64,000 bases of DNA from Oryzias latipes (GCF_002234675.1 NC_019876.2:27077750-27141749); one strand, 5' to 3'; shown: positions 42,401-50,450, counted from the first letter of the stretch. Notes: generated by a model not told the origin, from the letters alone. A program made the numbers and translations.

Positions 42401-43367
42401 TGTTTGTAAACTGGTCTTAAAACTCCGTCGTAGAGCTTCCGGACTCTAGCTCATTATTGTTTTTTGTAAAGCTCCTCTACAGGTATTTACATTTTTTCTT
42501 TCTTATAAGCATTGACAATTTTCTAGTATATGTTGTTTATAAATGTAATTAATAGAAAAAAAAAACACAATCCAGTGTGTATCTGTATCTGCAAAGCAAA
42601 GACTAACAGAGCCTTTTAGCACAGACTAACAGTTGAGAAATTGGGTTTTCTGCTCTCAAGCTATTAAGGGATTTGTGCATCAATGTTTTATCATCCGTGG
42701 TGTCGTGTCTCTTTTTCATCACTAGGAGGCGCAAACGGCCCAGAGATTGACGTGACGTCATCACGTTAACAAAGACGAATAACGGTTCTGAGCCGACTTT
42801 TTTGTTTAATATGTAATCCCCTCTTCTAAGAAAACTTTGCATTGTACATTTTTTTGCATTCTTTTTATATATTCGCGGCTGATAATCTATTTGATTCTTT
42901 GATGTTGTGTTTTGTACTTTAATGTTATGTTCAATAAAGTTGGGGTGGAAAAAAACGGTTCTGAGCCGCGCGTGCCGCTCTCTCGCGGACTGAGGAAGCT
43001 GGCACTGACAGAAGATGACTGCCTCCCTTTTTCTCTCAGGCGCTCAGCGCTGACGTTGGTAGCCAGCCGTGTACACAAGCACAGCCTCATGGGTGCGGGG
43101 CTTTTCCCGCATTTCCTGTCAAAATCTGCTGTAAACACGCAAAATGGTTGTACGCGGCGAGCTCACTGGAACCGGGACGAACCAAAACACGATCACAACT
43201 TCCGGTGAAATGCTGCATTTTAGCGGGTTTGTGAATCTTAACGTGCGCCGACGTCTCCAGTACCGGTACCGCTCTCACGGGGGTCGTTCGGGGAGCTGCA
43301 TGATGGGTAAACCAATGACCGGTTCGGTGTTTGTTCTGTTCTCTGCCCGCTCACCTGTCCGGTCCAT
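27473..43367 (-). CDS. mtmr1: Myotubularin-related protein 1, phosphoinositide 3-phosphatase (17 coding exons)
   Basis: Coding exons in transcript order (high to low): 43367-43355, 42113-42016, 36750-36663, 36553-36459, 36161-36054, 35850-35752, 34140-34057, 32979-32830, 32751-32563, 32458-32273, 32191-32033, 30593-30546, 29243-29151, 29031-28918, 28842-28799, 28721-28589, 27631-27473. All junctions are GT-AG and the sum is 1860 nt, one unbroken frame of 619 codons. The N-terminal [14 protein letters not shown] is typical of MTMR1. A PH-GRAM region follows (about 40-200: [25 protein letters not shown]). The phosphatase domain carries the active loop HCSDGWDR (Cys394, Arg400; Cys codon at 32122-32120). 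A C-terminal coiled coil ([18 protein letters not shown]) ends in a PDZ-type SLV. The family removes the 3-phosphate from PI(3)P and PI(3,5)P2 on endosomes. All catalytic residues are present. The protein is shorter than human MTMR1 (about 665 aa), mainly because the N-terminus is short. Confidence 0.95.
28087..28240 (-). repeat. Diverged SINE fragment in an mtmr1 intron
   Basis: Contains GGACTGTGGGAGGAAAG and CGGGGAGAACATGCAAACTTCACACAG, the body of the SINE described at 6884-7280, in the same orientation as that copy. Ends eroded. An adjacent GACG/GACA microsatellite lies at about 28265-28295. Confidence 0.6.
29244..30545 (-). other. mtmr1 intron between coding exons 12 and 13
   Basis: AT-rich intronic sequence with homopolymer runs (for example 29611-29625 and 29938-29950). 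I see no coding segment and no repeat I can name. Confidence 0.45.
30667..31445 (+). mobile_element. GTGTCACACAGCC-family DNA transposon, copy 2, with a nested insert
   Basis: Starts TAAAGGCCGTGTCAAACC and from about 31190 resumes homology to copy 1 (15400-15840): GTTGAGAATTACACGG, CACGGCTTTCCACG, ACAGCGCAATAATCAGGCACGGTTCATG. The middle (about 30750-31160) instead matches the repeat at 9930-10440, so one element has inserted into the other. In the mtmr1 intron between exons 11 and 12. Confidence 0.5.
31796..31890 (-). repeat. SINE 3'-end fragment
   Basis: About 90 bp reading CACGGGGCTGCCGGAGCC, TATCCCGGCCACTTATGGGC, GGACAGGTCGCCAG: the 3' part of the SINE family at 6884-7280. It causes a chimeric open frame downstream of mtmr1 exon 11 that is not real coding. 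Confidence 0.7.
33850..33950 (-). repeat. DNA-transposon end fragment (GCCCATCCCTA type)
   Basis: Contains GTATCGGCAAATATTGG, GTATCGGTATCGGCC and GTAATCGGCCCATCCCTA, a terminus common in fish hAT-like elements. Only one end is seen, in the mtmr1 intron between exons 7 and 8. Confidence 0.45.
34475..35634 (+). mobile_element. hAT-like non-autonomous transposon with 8-bp TSD
   Basis: Ends TAGGGTTGGGCGATG and (right, as read) CACAACCCTA bound 1160 bp. The flanks are CTGCACAC (34467-34474) and CTACACAC (35635-35642), an 8-bp duplication with one mismatch, as expected for hAT. G-runs lie at 34552-34564 and 34790-34805. It contains a small retroposed insert (35262-35311) and the inverse of the repeat at 16146-16570. 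It lies between mtmr1 exons 6 and 7. Confidence 0.75.
35250..35323 (+). mobile_element. Tiny 5'-truncated LINE tail with 12-bp TSD
   Basis: AGCCGCTCGGCG occurs at 35250-35261 and again at 35312-35323. Between them are 50 bp ending TTCAATAAAGTTTGG plus an A-run. This is a target-primed insertion of only the last bases of a LINE. The same tail occurs at 42796-42953. Confidence 0.7.
36183..36392 (+). mobile_element. Short MITE with TTAA target sites
   Basis: TTAAAGGCCGCGACACACAG at the left and, complementing the right end, TTAAAGCCGTGTCACACA give inverted ends followed by CCATTAC/CCACTAC words. TTAA lies at both boundaries, as in piggyBac-type insertion. At about 210 bp it is an internal-deletion derivative of the family at 15400-15840. 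It lies 20 bp from mtmr1 exon 5. Confidence 0.65.
37346..37651 (-). pseudogene. hAT transposase C-terminal fragment (ZNF862-like)
   Basis: An open frame of about 100 codons with [21 protein letters not shown] resembles the hAT C-terminal dimerisation region, as found in ZNF862/KIAA1586-like host proteins and their parent transposons (family pattern: LPVS-x-A-x-CERGFS). No N-terminal zinc finger or catalytic part is nearby. In sense orientation within mtmr1 intron 2. Most likely an element relic. Confidence 0.6.
37853..38078 (+). repeat. tRNA-derived SINE
   Basis: The head GGCTGGGTAGCTCGATTG supplies an A-box-like TAGCTCGATTGATAAGG, and GGGTTCGATTCCCGG supplies the B-box 50 bp later. A non-tRNA body follows (GGGCCCTTGGGCATGACCC), then a tail near TTCCCATTGTGGGATAAATAC and A-rich sequence. 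It is not a functional tRNA: the cloverleaf arms do not pair. Confidence 0.7.
38136..38605 (+). mobile_element. MITE with GCTACRTTCACACC termini
   Basis: GCTACGTTCACACCTGGC at the left and, complementing the right, GCTACATTCACACCATCC form inverted ends over 470 bp. The interior is CpG-rich and non-coding. In mtmr1 intron 2. Confidence 0.6.
38606..40126 (-). other. mtmr1 intron 2, central part
   Basis: Ordinary intronic sequence apart from a possible cassette exon at 39511-39577 (see findings). No repeat recognised. Confidence 0.4.
40127..40703 (+). mobile_element. Foldback DNA transposon with a 144-nt palindrome
   Basis: 40127-40270 is a long inverted repeat. GGGTTAATGGCC pairs with GGCCATTAACCC at the ends, CGAAGTGTGCGGTTACTAC with its complement, and an inner ACCGTCC/GGACGGT stem closes it. 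The remainder matches 10820-11345, up to CCAATCAGAATCGAG and CCATGGTATAATTGGCC. TTATACCATGGTC occurs inverted at the inner and outer borders. Non-coding; in mtmr1 intron 2. Confidence 0.7.
40704..42015 (-). other. mtmr1 intron 2, promoter-proximal part
   Basis: Holds an AAT microsatellite at about 40775-40795 and the hAT-like repeat at 41719-41875; otherwise I see nothing to annotate. Confidence 0.4.
41719..41875 (+). repeat. Short hAT-like repeat (GGTCTCCAACCC ends)
   Basis: GGTCTCCAACCCGGTTCTGG at the left and CCAGGAACAGGCCTGGAGACACC at the right are roughly inverted, with AATCATTAGTCCAGAAGCAGG in the middle. Related in wording to the repeat at 3423. Confidence 0.45.
42781..42968 (+). mobile_element. 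5'-truncated LINE insertion with 15-bp TSD
   Basis: AACGGTTCTGAGCCG at 42781-42795 repeats exactly at 42954-42968. The 158 bp between them end in TTCAATAAAGTTGGGG and an A-run. This marks a target-primed reverse-transcription event in mtmr1 intron 1. The tail matches the insert at 35262-35311. Confidence 0.8.
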
Positions 43368-43700
43368 TCCCGGCGGACGCTGCTGAGCTCGAGTCACCCG
43401 AATTCGCGGGCCCAGTTTCCTTCGTGGTTCCGGCGTCTCCGTCCTCCATTGGTTGACTGGCCGTTGCCTAAAGGGGTCACTCCGTGGGGCGGTGGTCTCA
43501 CGGTGATGAAGGGTCCTCCGTGTTCGGTTTGGGCTCGGTTCCGTGGCTCAAATGCCCGAGAATGTTGTTCATTCTCGAGGACTGACGCACGCGCCCTTCC
43601 GTGTGTCAATCTTCCTGCTGCTGTGACTCCGCCCACTTCACAGGAGATGCTGCTTAGAGAAGAAAACAAAAGGTCACGAGGACAGCGACGGAGGCGAGAC
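42955..43700 (-). promoter_or_regulatory. mtmr1: CpG-rich mtmr1 promoter/first-exon region
   Basis: A CpG-dense block surrounds the mtmr1 start codon (43367) in otherwise AT-rich surroundings. It contains an ETS-like CCGGAAGTT (minus strand, at about 43198-43206) and several GGGCGG-like words. No TATA box was found. The exact transcription start is unknown. Confidence 0.5.
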
Positions 43701-43830
43701 ACGCCCCGCGTGACCCAGTTTTATATGGTTTATTCAAGCAATCAATACAATAAAAAGGAAAGGAATTTATGTAAACAAAAACATTGGATGATAAATAATA
43801 ACTTGATTAAAATACATACATACATACATT

Positions 43831-44150
43831 CATGATACATTCATTTGTCCGCACAGAACTGGGAAAAAGAGCTTTTTCTCACGCTGCTCCCACTTCATGG
43901 AACACACTGCAGAAAACCTGGAAGCTCCCTGAACTTATCTCTGTAAATGATTTTAAAGCCAGACTGAGAGCACTTGAGGTCAACTCCTTTAAATGTAACT
44001 GTTTTTATAATTGAAATTGTAATTTTATTTGTTGTCTGTGTTTGTAACTTTTTGCTGCCTCTTGGCCAGGACTCCCTTGTAAAAGAGGTTTTTAATCTCA
44101 ATGGGACTTTCCTGGTTAAATAAAGGTTAAATAAAATAAATAAAATGTAA
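43831..44150 (+). pseudogene. LINE 3' end (L2-like)
   Basis: An open frame of 60 codons (RTELGKRAFSHAAPTSWNTLQ, then KLPELISVNDFKARL) is the extreme C-terminus of fish L2-like ORF2 proteins. It is followed by CAATGGGACTTTCCTGG and TTAAATAAAGGTTAAATAAA, the typical 3' tail. Strongly 5'-truncated. Confidence 0.7.
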
Positions 44151-45335
44151 AAATTGCCATTATAATTATATTTATACGTACCATTGTCACGCAGTCAATG
44201 ATACAGTAACAGATTGAATCTGTTTAATGTTAAAGTTATCCAAAAAAAAATTTGATTATTTGCTTACAAATAAGTGGGAGAAAGTGATTTTTTAAAAATA
44301 TTCCCACCTCTATTTATTTATTGTATAGTTATTATGATCCGCTTCATAAATTCTAATTAGATTTGTACTTTAACCAGTCCAAGTGATCCCTACCTGTTAA
44401 GAATATCAAATAAGGATGAAGTGCTTATCCATTACATATAAAGACATTATTGTAGAAATCATTTTATCACACGTGTCCCTGTTTACCCAAATAACTTAAG
44501 TAAAAGTCATCCGTCTGAGGTCAGTGGTGCTCTAAGGAGGAAAAATCTGATGACCTTATTTGAACATTAAGTTTAAGCCGTTTATTTGGAGAGTTAGCCC
44601 CTCCCTTCCTAATCAACAGTCCTGCTCCTTCTCTGAAGGCCTAAAAAATATCTGAATCATGTGTTTAAATATATTTTGTCCATGCATACTTATTAAATCA
44701 TTCCAAACGGTATGTCCATTTCCTTTTATTGTGTTTATGATAGTGATGCTGCTTCCAGACAGTTGTATTTTCACATAGGAGCGTTTAGCCAATTGCACTT
44801 CCCCTGTCCTTTGTTGCTAGGCAGGGTTAGAGCTAAAGAGGCCTTCACAATCCGCTCTGCAGGTCCTCTAATGGTAAATCAAGGTCAGACATTGATTTCC
44901 TTCAACCACTAAGATTCTGATTTGGTGTTATTAGGGCCTTCTAGCAGGCTTAGGCAATGTCAGAGTATTCAGACCTTCTGATTGGACAGAAGGTTCAGGA
45001 AGTCACATGCAGCCTTGTCCAGTTTGACACAGAGCTACGGAGCACTTTTTGATCCGTCTCAGTTAAAAACAGAGCTGACTGTAATGTACTCCTCGGAGGA
45101 TTTAGCAGGAAAATCTCCGGCTGATCTCCTCGACTTCCTTCATCAAACAAATCTGAGTGAATCACGAAGCCGCCATACAGATTTGTGTGTTTGGCACTGA
45201 CCATCCCCGTGTCCACTGCATCTGTCGACATTTTTGTTTCTAAAGTGAATTCAAACCTATGCAGAAACACAACTGGACAGACTGGGCTGCTCTCAGCACT
45301 GATGATGGAATAGAAAAGGGTGATCAAACTGTTTG
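44150..45335 (+). other. Intergenic sequence, nothing recognised
   Basis: AT-rich, then mixed composition. I find no gene, RNA gene or named repeat. Short open frames have no domain character. Confidence 0.4.
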
Positions 45336-46200
45336 AGGAAAGAGAGGAGGATGGATTCTATTTTTTTAATGTTTATTTGGGGGCATTTATTGTGGCTACA
45401 TGAATTTTCAATCTGCAATTCAAAACCCATTTCTGCATCATAAATGGTTCATGAGGGGTGGAGGGATTCAGACGTACCACTACTGAAGGCCCGGGTGTGT
45501 AATGCACGATCCACCACCGGCTAAAACTGAAGCATGTGACAAAACCAAAAACAACCAAATAAAATCTATAAGAAAACAAAGTAAACCCAAACGAAAATCC
45601 CGCTGGTGGTGTCCATCTCCGCTTCGGAGGGAAGGGGGAGGAGCAGACAGCAGACAGAGGAGCAGTAGCAGATGGCCACTCAATGTGGCGTTGGCAACCA
45701 GCCCTTCTGATGCGATGGCGGCGGCAGCCTCGTCAGGGCTTAACCGGGCCCTTCGTTTTAAGGCACACAGTGGCACTCCCAGTGGGCGCTAAAATTCCAG
45801 AATGACCTGCAGAGAGCTGGGACCAAAGTAACAAATGCTGCCATCAGTAACACACCACACCCCCAGGGACTGAAACCCTGCAGCGCCAGACATGTCCCCT
45901 GCCAGCAGCGGTTCTAGGCACGGGCCTTACGTGCACTTGCCCAGGGTGCAACTTTAAAGGGGGTGGAGGCTCAGTGCTTGGAAACAATTTCAAATATCAA
46001 AAAATCTGCGCCGCTATTGGTTTTCTATTATCTAATATTTTTAGAGTTTGTAATGGCCTGAACCTGTGAATTGGCGCCCCCTGCAGCTGCACGTGCTCCC
46101 GTCTTTTACAGGGTGCTGCAAATGTGTGACGGATAAAGGGGCGGGGGAGGGGGGGGGGTCTGCATGTTCTTTGGTTGGTGTCGGTATTTGACATAAATAC
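45336..46200 (+). repeat. Long direct repeat A, left copy
   Basis: About 860 bp matching 61727-62570 in the same orientation. Shared words include GGCATTTATTGTGGCTACA, GGCGGCGGCAGCCTCG, GAGAGCTGGGACCAA, CCCAGGGACTGAAACC and GTCTGCATGTTCTTT. The segment with CTGCAGAGAGCTGGGACC and CATCAGTAACACAC resembles a stretch of fish Tc1-like transposase coding sequence, so the repeat includes a decayed Tc1 piece. Confidence 0.75.
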
Positions 46201-46940
46201 AGCAAGTAATGCAGGCAGTAAAACAGCTGCGCATTTTGAGATCATAAATAAACAATAGATAATTTGTTTATAAATCTATCGGGAGTTTTTGGAATGATTT
46301 TACTGTTGGTGTTGCACCACTTAAGCAAATGCCAAATATTTTCTTAAATATTTTCTTCTTTAGTAATCCTGGTGATGAGTTCTGTGATTTTTAGTTTTGA
46401 ATATTTTTAGACCTAAAAATTAGGTTTCACAGTAACGCTTTTTTTTTTTAAATCAAATCCCTGTGAAACATTTCGCAAAAACACACACAGGACATCACAC
46501 AACAAGCAGAAATGAACACATATTTTAAAGAGTAACATTTTATATCAGTAATAAATGGCACATTTTATAGGTCTGAATAAAAATGTATAAAATTAATAAA
46601 CCTCTGGTTAATAATTAATCAGAGGTTTACATGGTTTTATATTTCTTATATGGTGTGTAGATGAATTGGCAGCTACCTGGAAGAAAGGAATGTTAGTTTT
46701 CAGCATAATTAGATGTGTAATTAGATGTTTTATTTATTTATTTATTCATTTATTTAATTATGTATATAAACTTTATTGAACGCAACAATTTAATGCACAA
46801 CAGGAAAGGAACAAACCAGGAGGTTATTATTACATTTTACACAAAGATATTGAAACTGACGCACAGATCAAATGTTTAATTTCTTTCTTATTGTAAGAGT
46901 TTCCTATTGTGTTCTTCTATTGTTTGAACACATTGATAAA
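46200..46940 (+). other. AT-rich intergenic sequence
   Basis: Very AT-rich, with TTTA runs at 46728-46760. No feature recognised. Confidence 0.4.
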
Positions 46941-46949
46941 GATAGAAAA

Positions 46950-47610
46950 ATGCATTCAGTGGAGCTGAAGGAGGGGGATCTCTATTAAGGGGATCTCAAC
47001 CGGCAGGAATTTCCACTTTTCACGATATGATATCGCCAGACCTCCTCCACGACCCATCCAACGAGGTTTACAGATGTAAACAAAGCCAGGAGGGGTAGAA
47101 TCGTTAAGTTGGGAAAATTCATTAAGTGTTAATGATGATGTATTAATGACAGGAGACTTGAAATGATAAAAAATGATCAAATCACAGATCAAATGTTTTA
47201 ATTCTTTCTTATTGTCAGAGTTTCTTATTGTGTTCATGTTTTGTTTGAACTCATTGATAGAGATAGATAAGGGGATAAAATAAGGGGTATGATTTGTAAC
47301 TTTGGATTTATGAATGTTCCATTTGCATAAAAACAATAAGAGATTAATTATGTACGATTGTTCTTTTTTATGAGATGGACAGTGGGTGGGGCCAGGAAGC
47401 ACGCAGGCAATGCATTCAGTGAAGCTGAAGGAGGGGATCTCAACCGGCAGGAATTTCCACTTCTCGCGATAAAATATCGCCAGACCTCCTCCACGACCCA
47501 TCCAACAAGGTTTACAGATGTAAACAAAGCCACGAAGGGTAGAATCATTAGGTTGGGAAAATTCACTAAGTGTTAATGATGATGTATTTATGACAGGAGA
47601 CTTGTCATTT
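46950..47610 (-). pseudogene. LINE endonuclease fragment, partly duplicated in tandem
   Basis: The minus strand encodes GRGGGLAIFYREKWKFLP, VEIPSFSFTEC and TPPGFVYICKPRW, typical of the endonuclease of fish non-LTR elements. About 170 bp of it occurs twice (about 46956-47155 and 47414-47604), sharing CAACCGGCAGGAATTTCCAC and GCCAGACCTCCTCCACGACC. The two copies are joined by a 260-bp spacer. Not functional. Confidence 0.6.
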
Positions 47611-47807
47611 CAGCAAGCCAAAGAAAAAGAGAAAAGTTGGAGCTGGGCCGGGATCAACGGGCTGACGTCACAGCAGTTGCACGTTAAAACATCAAACATC
47701 ATGTGACATCATGTGATGTCACTGAATTAAATTAACAAAAAACAATGATGTCACAGCAGTTGATGATGATGATAGCTGACATCATCAAAAATTATGGCAG
47801 ACTGTGC

Positions 47808-47890
47808 TATGATGTCATCACCTGTCGTATGACATCATACAACATCATACAACGTCATACGACGTCCAGCCGACAGGTGATGACATCATA
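47808..47890 (+). promoter_or_regulatory. Perfect 20-bp inverted repeat with CRE/AP-1-like motifs upstream of the 826-codon ORF
   Basis: The 20 bases at 47808-47827 are the exact reverse complement of those at 47871-47890. Each arm contains a TGATGTCATC or GATGACATCA word, close to ATF/AP-1/CRE sites. The 43-bp loop is a tandem of ACATCATACA and ACGTCATACG units. Further TGACATCA/TGATGTCA words lie at 47695-47770. A regulatory role is inferred from position. Confidence 0.45.
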
Positions 47891-47923
47891 TGACTACATA
47901 AAATAAAGCCATCAAAGTTCTCT

Positions 47924-47929
47924 TATAAG
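47924..47929 (+). promoter_or_regulatory. TATA-like box
   Basis: TATAAG in the context CTCTTATAAGACC, 41 bp before the ATG of the 826-codon ORF. It would place the transcription start about 15 nt before the ATG. Inference from spacing only. Confidence 0.4.
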
Positions 47930-47969
47930 ACCCCACTTTTCCTTCAAAGCTAATTTGGGATTCAAGAGA

Positions 47970-50450
47970 ATGGAGGAACAAGAGGATCAGGGTAGCATGA
48001 TTGTGGCAGAATTCCTCTCTGAGGAGGGAATCTACGTATTGACGAGGCTGAACCCGGAGGACGTGTACCAGACAATCTTTGGACCTCCTGACTGGCGCAC
48101 AGAACGCAAACTGGGCCGGCTTAAAGAGGAGTTAAGTCCTGAGATTGTGGACAGAGTGATGGAGAGCATCACCGACGAAGTCTCCCAAAGAGACTCTGAC
48201 GAGGAAGATGCAAACATCACTGCTGGTCCTACAAGCAGCCGAAAAGAAAGAAAGAGGCTCGCTGGTAGGACTCCGTCCACGGCTGGAACACGCAGGTCCC
48301 TCAAATGTGCTGTGAGGCAAAACATTGAAAAGCTTTACCACAAACTCCACCTGCTGCAGTCATCTGAGGGCGAAGCATCATCCGAGCAAAAACCACGCAC
48401 TCGGAGACGTGGATCAGAAAGATTCACAGGAGCGTCTGAAAGATTCAAAAAACGTCTTTCAAGTCTAAAACGGAAAAATAGAGACGAAAGACGTTTTGGA
48501 AAAGAAGCTCCAGAAACACAGTCAGAGGCCGCAGAGACACAAGCTACAGGAGTGAAGTTAGACAAGGCCTACGCTGCAAAAATCAGAGCTTCTGTCGCTA
48601 GAAGCCAACTGACAAGATGCGACAGACTCACATCTACATTGCAGCGACCTGTCTTCCCACTCAGTGGCAGCAAGATCCAACCAGGTCTAGAAATAAGCAC
48701 ATCAGAGTCCGAACTGGAGGAAGAACAAGGAGAACCACAAACTATAGAAGTGAAATCTCCCGTTCCCACCCCAGGATCAGGACAAAGATGTGCTTCAACA
48801 ATGGAAACTGCTGCTGCCAAAATGCTGAGGAGAAGTTGTGGAGAAGTTCAAACTGCCGAAGAGGATGTTGAGACTCAGGTGGAAAACACAGAGACTCAAC
48901 TGCTAGAGGCAGAACAACAACCTAAAGAACTGAAACCACGCTTTTCCAGCCAAAGCTTGGGAAAAGCATGTGCTGCAAAAATTAAAGCTGGCACGAAAAG
49001 AAGCGCAGAAAGGAGCACCACAGAAACACAACTGCTGGCTCAACATCAGCTAACAAAGGCCATCCTTCAAAGCATTGAATTGTTGACTCAAAATCTACAA
49101 TTATATGCTGAGAAGGTCAAAGTGTCTGCCCAAAGGCTGAAAAATGGTGCCTCTAGAGTCAAAGTAGTGGCTGCAGAAACACTATTGAAACTGAAGACAG
49201 CAACAAAATGTCTTCAGGAGGCAGCAGCACGACTTGAGACTTCAAGAACCAGAACAGCAGCTGCAAAACTGGAGGCGTGCATTAAGAAGCTGAAGGCGTG
49301 GTCTGACACATTAAAGTCACATGCAGCGGAGCAAGAAGAGTCAAACGTCAATGTCACTGCAGAACATTTGAGGGAGGAGTCTCTGGAAGCAGTGGATGCA
49401 GGACGCCAAGCATGTGCCAGACACATAAAAGAAGGAGACAACGGAGCAGAGCAGGATGTTGAGACCAATCTGTTGAAGTCCATCTTCACCTATGTGAAGG
49501 CTGTACTCACAGTAATTAAGGCTCAACATAGAGCTCTGACTCTGGGACCAAGTGACGAAAGAACAAAAACGTTCCTTCAACACATCAAATCAGGGAATCT
49601 GAAAGTCAAGTCATGTGCTGCAAATCTGAAAGTTTGTGCCAAAAAGCTGAAGAGAGGTGTTAAACAAAGACCGACACCCCCTGCAGAGACACAAATGGAA
49701 GATGCAACGGAACAATCAGACAGTTCTGACGCACCATCATGCATCCCCAACGTGAGATTTCTGCCCAAAAATGTTCAAGTCTGTGCCAAGAAAACAAAGA
49801 AAGGTCCTGCAAAAATAGAGAGACCAGTAGAAGAGGCACAGGCACAAATTGAGGATGAGGAGGCACAACTTGAGGATGAGGCACAACTTGAGGATGAAGA
49901 GGCACAACTTGAGGATGCAGAGACACAACTTGAGGATGAAGAGGCACAACTTGAGGATGCAGAGACACAACTTGAGGATGCAGAGACACAACTTAAGGAT
50001 GCAGAGACACATGCTGAGGATGAAGAAGGTGTGAAATCAACTTTGAAAAATTCCGTTTCAATGCTGCTTTCACATGTTGTTTCAGAATCAGGGTTTGGCA
50101 GTCATTCTGACAAGTTTTCCTTTCCAGTAGCAAATCTTGTGGAAAGAATTTGGAATGACGTCAAAGATGAAAGCATCCAGGTGGATCAGAGCAAGATTGA
50201 GAAAAAGATCCACATGCTTGTGTACAAAGACCTGGTAAAAAGGTGGAAAAAGCCTGGACTCTTGATGGTGTTGATTGACTCCAACTCTGATGAAGTCAAC
50301 GACAGGATTGTGTCCATCTTTAAAAAGCATCTCACAAAACCTCAGAAGCCTAATGCTTTCAGGAGGTTTTTCCATTGTTTTTTCGTCGGAAGTCACCTGA
50401 GTTATACCAGGACTAACGGAATAAAAACAAGAATGACTTCGACTGACTAA
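47970..50450 (+). CDS. Uncharacterised intronless 826-aa Lys/Glu/Ala-rich repeat protein
   Basis: A single open frame from the ATG at 47970 (A at -3, G at +4) to TAA at 50448-50450. I recognise no known domain. The N-terminus (about 1-80) is acidic with a compact segment, FLSEEGIYVLTRLNPEDVY then IFGPPDWRTERKL. The long middle (about 90-620) is Lys/Ala/Glu-rich, likely helical, with recurring short motifs: AYAAKIRAS, ACAAKIKAG, LKVCAKKLKRG, VQVCAKKTKKG, and spaced AETQ words. About 625-687 is a tandem EAQLED/AETQLED acidic repeat. The last 140 residues look globular (VANLVERIWNDVKDES, KKIHMLVYKDLVKRW, LLMVLIDSNSDEVNDR). No signal peptide or membrane span. Not a reverse transcriptase, transposase or gag that I know. 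It may be a fish lineage-specific gene or an old retrocopy. That it is expressed is inferred from frame length and the promoter-like upstream sequence. Confidence 0.65.
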   Translation: MEEQEDQGSMIVAEFLSEEGIYVLTRLNPEDVYQTIFGPPDWRTERKLGRLKEELSPEIVDRVMESITDEVSQRDSDEEDANITAGPTSSRKERKRLAGRTPSTAGTRRSLKCAVRQNIEKLYHKLHLLQSSEGEASSEQKPRTRRRGSERFTGASERFKKRLSSLKRKNRDERRFGKEAPETQSEAAETQATGVKLDKAYAAKIRASVARSQLTRCDRLTSTLQRPVFPLSGSKIQPGLEISTSESELEEEQGEPQTIEVKSPVPTPGSGQRCASTMETAAAKMLRRSCGEVQTAEEDVETQVENTETQLLEAEQQPKELKPRFSSQSLGKACAAKIKAGTKRSAERSTTETQLLAQHQLTKAILQSIELLTQNLQLYAEKVKVSAQRLKNGASRVKVVAAETLLKLKTATKCLQEAAARLETSRTRTAAAKLEACIKKLKAWSDTLKSHAAEQEESNVNVTAEHLREESLEAVDAGRQACARHIKEGDNGAEQDVETNLLKSIFTYVKAVLTVIKAQHRALTLGPSDERTKTFLQHIKSGNLKVKSCAANLKVCAKKLKRGVKQRPTPPAETQMEDATEQSDSSDAPSCIPNVRFLPKNVQVCAKKTKKGPAKIERPVEEAQAQIEDEEAQLEDEAQLEDEEAQLEDAETQLEDEEAQLEDAETQLEDAETQLKDAETHAEDEEGVKSTLKNSVSMLLSHVVSESGFGSHSDKFSFPVANLVERIWNDVKDESIQVDQSKIEKKIHMLVYKDLVKRWKKPGLLMVLIDSNSDEVNDRIVSIFKKHLTKPQKPNAFRRFFHCFFVGSHLSYTRTNGIKTRMTSTD
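49843..50030 (+). repeat. In-frame acidic tandem repeat inside the 826-aa ORF
   Basis: About ten units of 15-21 nt, most reading GAGGCACAACTTGAGGAT or GAGACACAACTTGAGGAT, encode EAQLED/ETQLED. Unit length always keeps the frame. The high identity at the nucleotide level points to recent slippage or unequal exchange. Confidence 0.8.

Noticed and set aside
47955..47969. Start of the unknown ORF at 47955
   Set aside because: That codon is TTG. The ATG at 47970 has A at -3 and G at +4.
49660..50012. Minus-strand frames with LHPQVV or LCLCILK repeats
   Set aside because: Antisense shadows of the in-frame acidic repeat of the plus-strand ORF.
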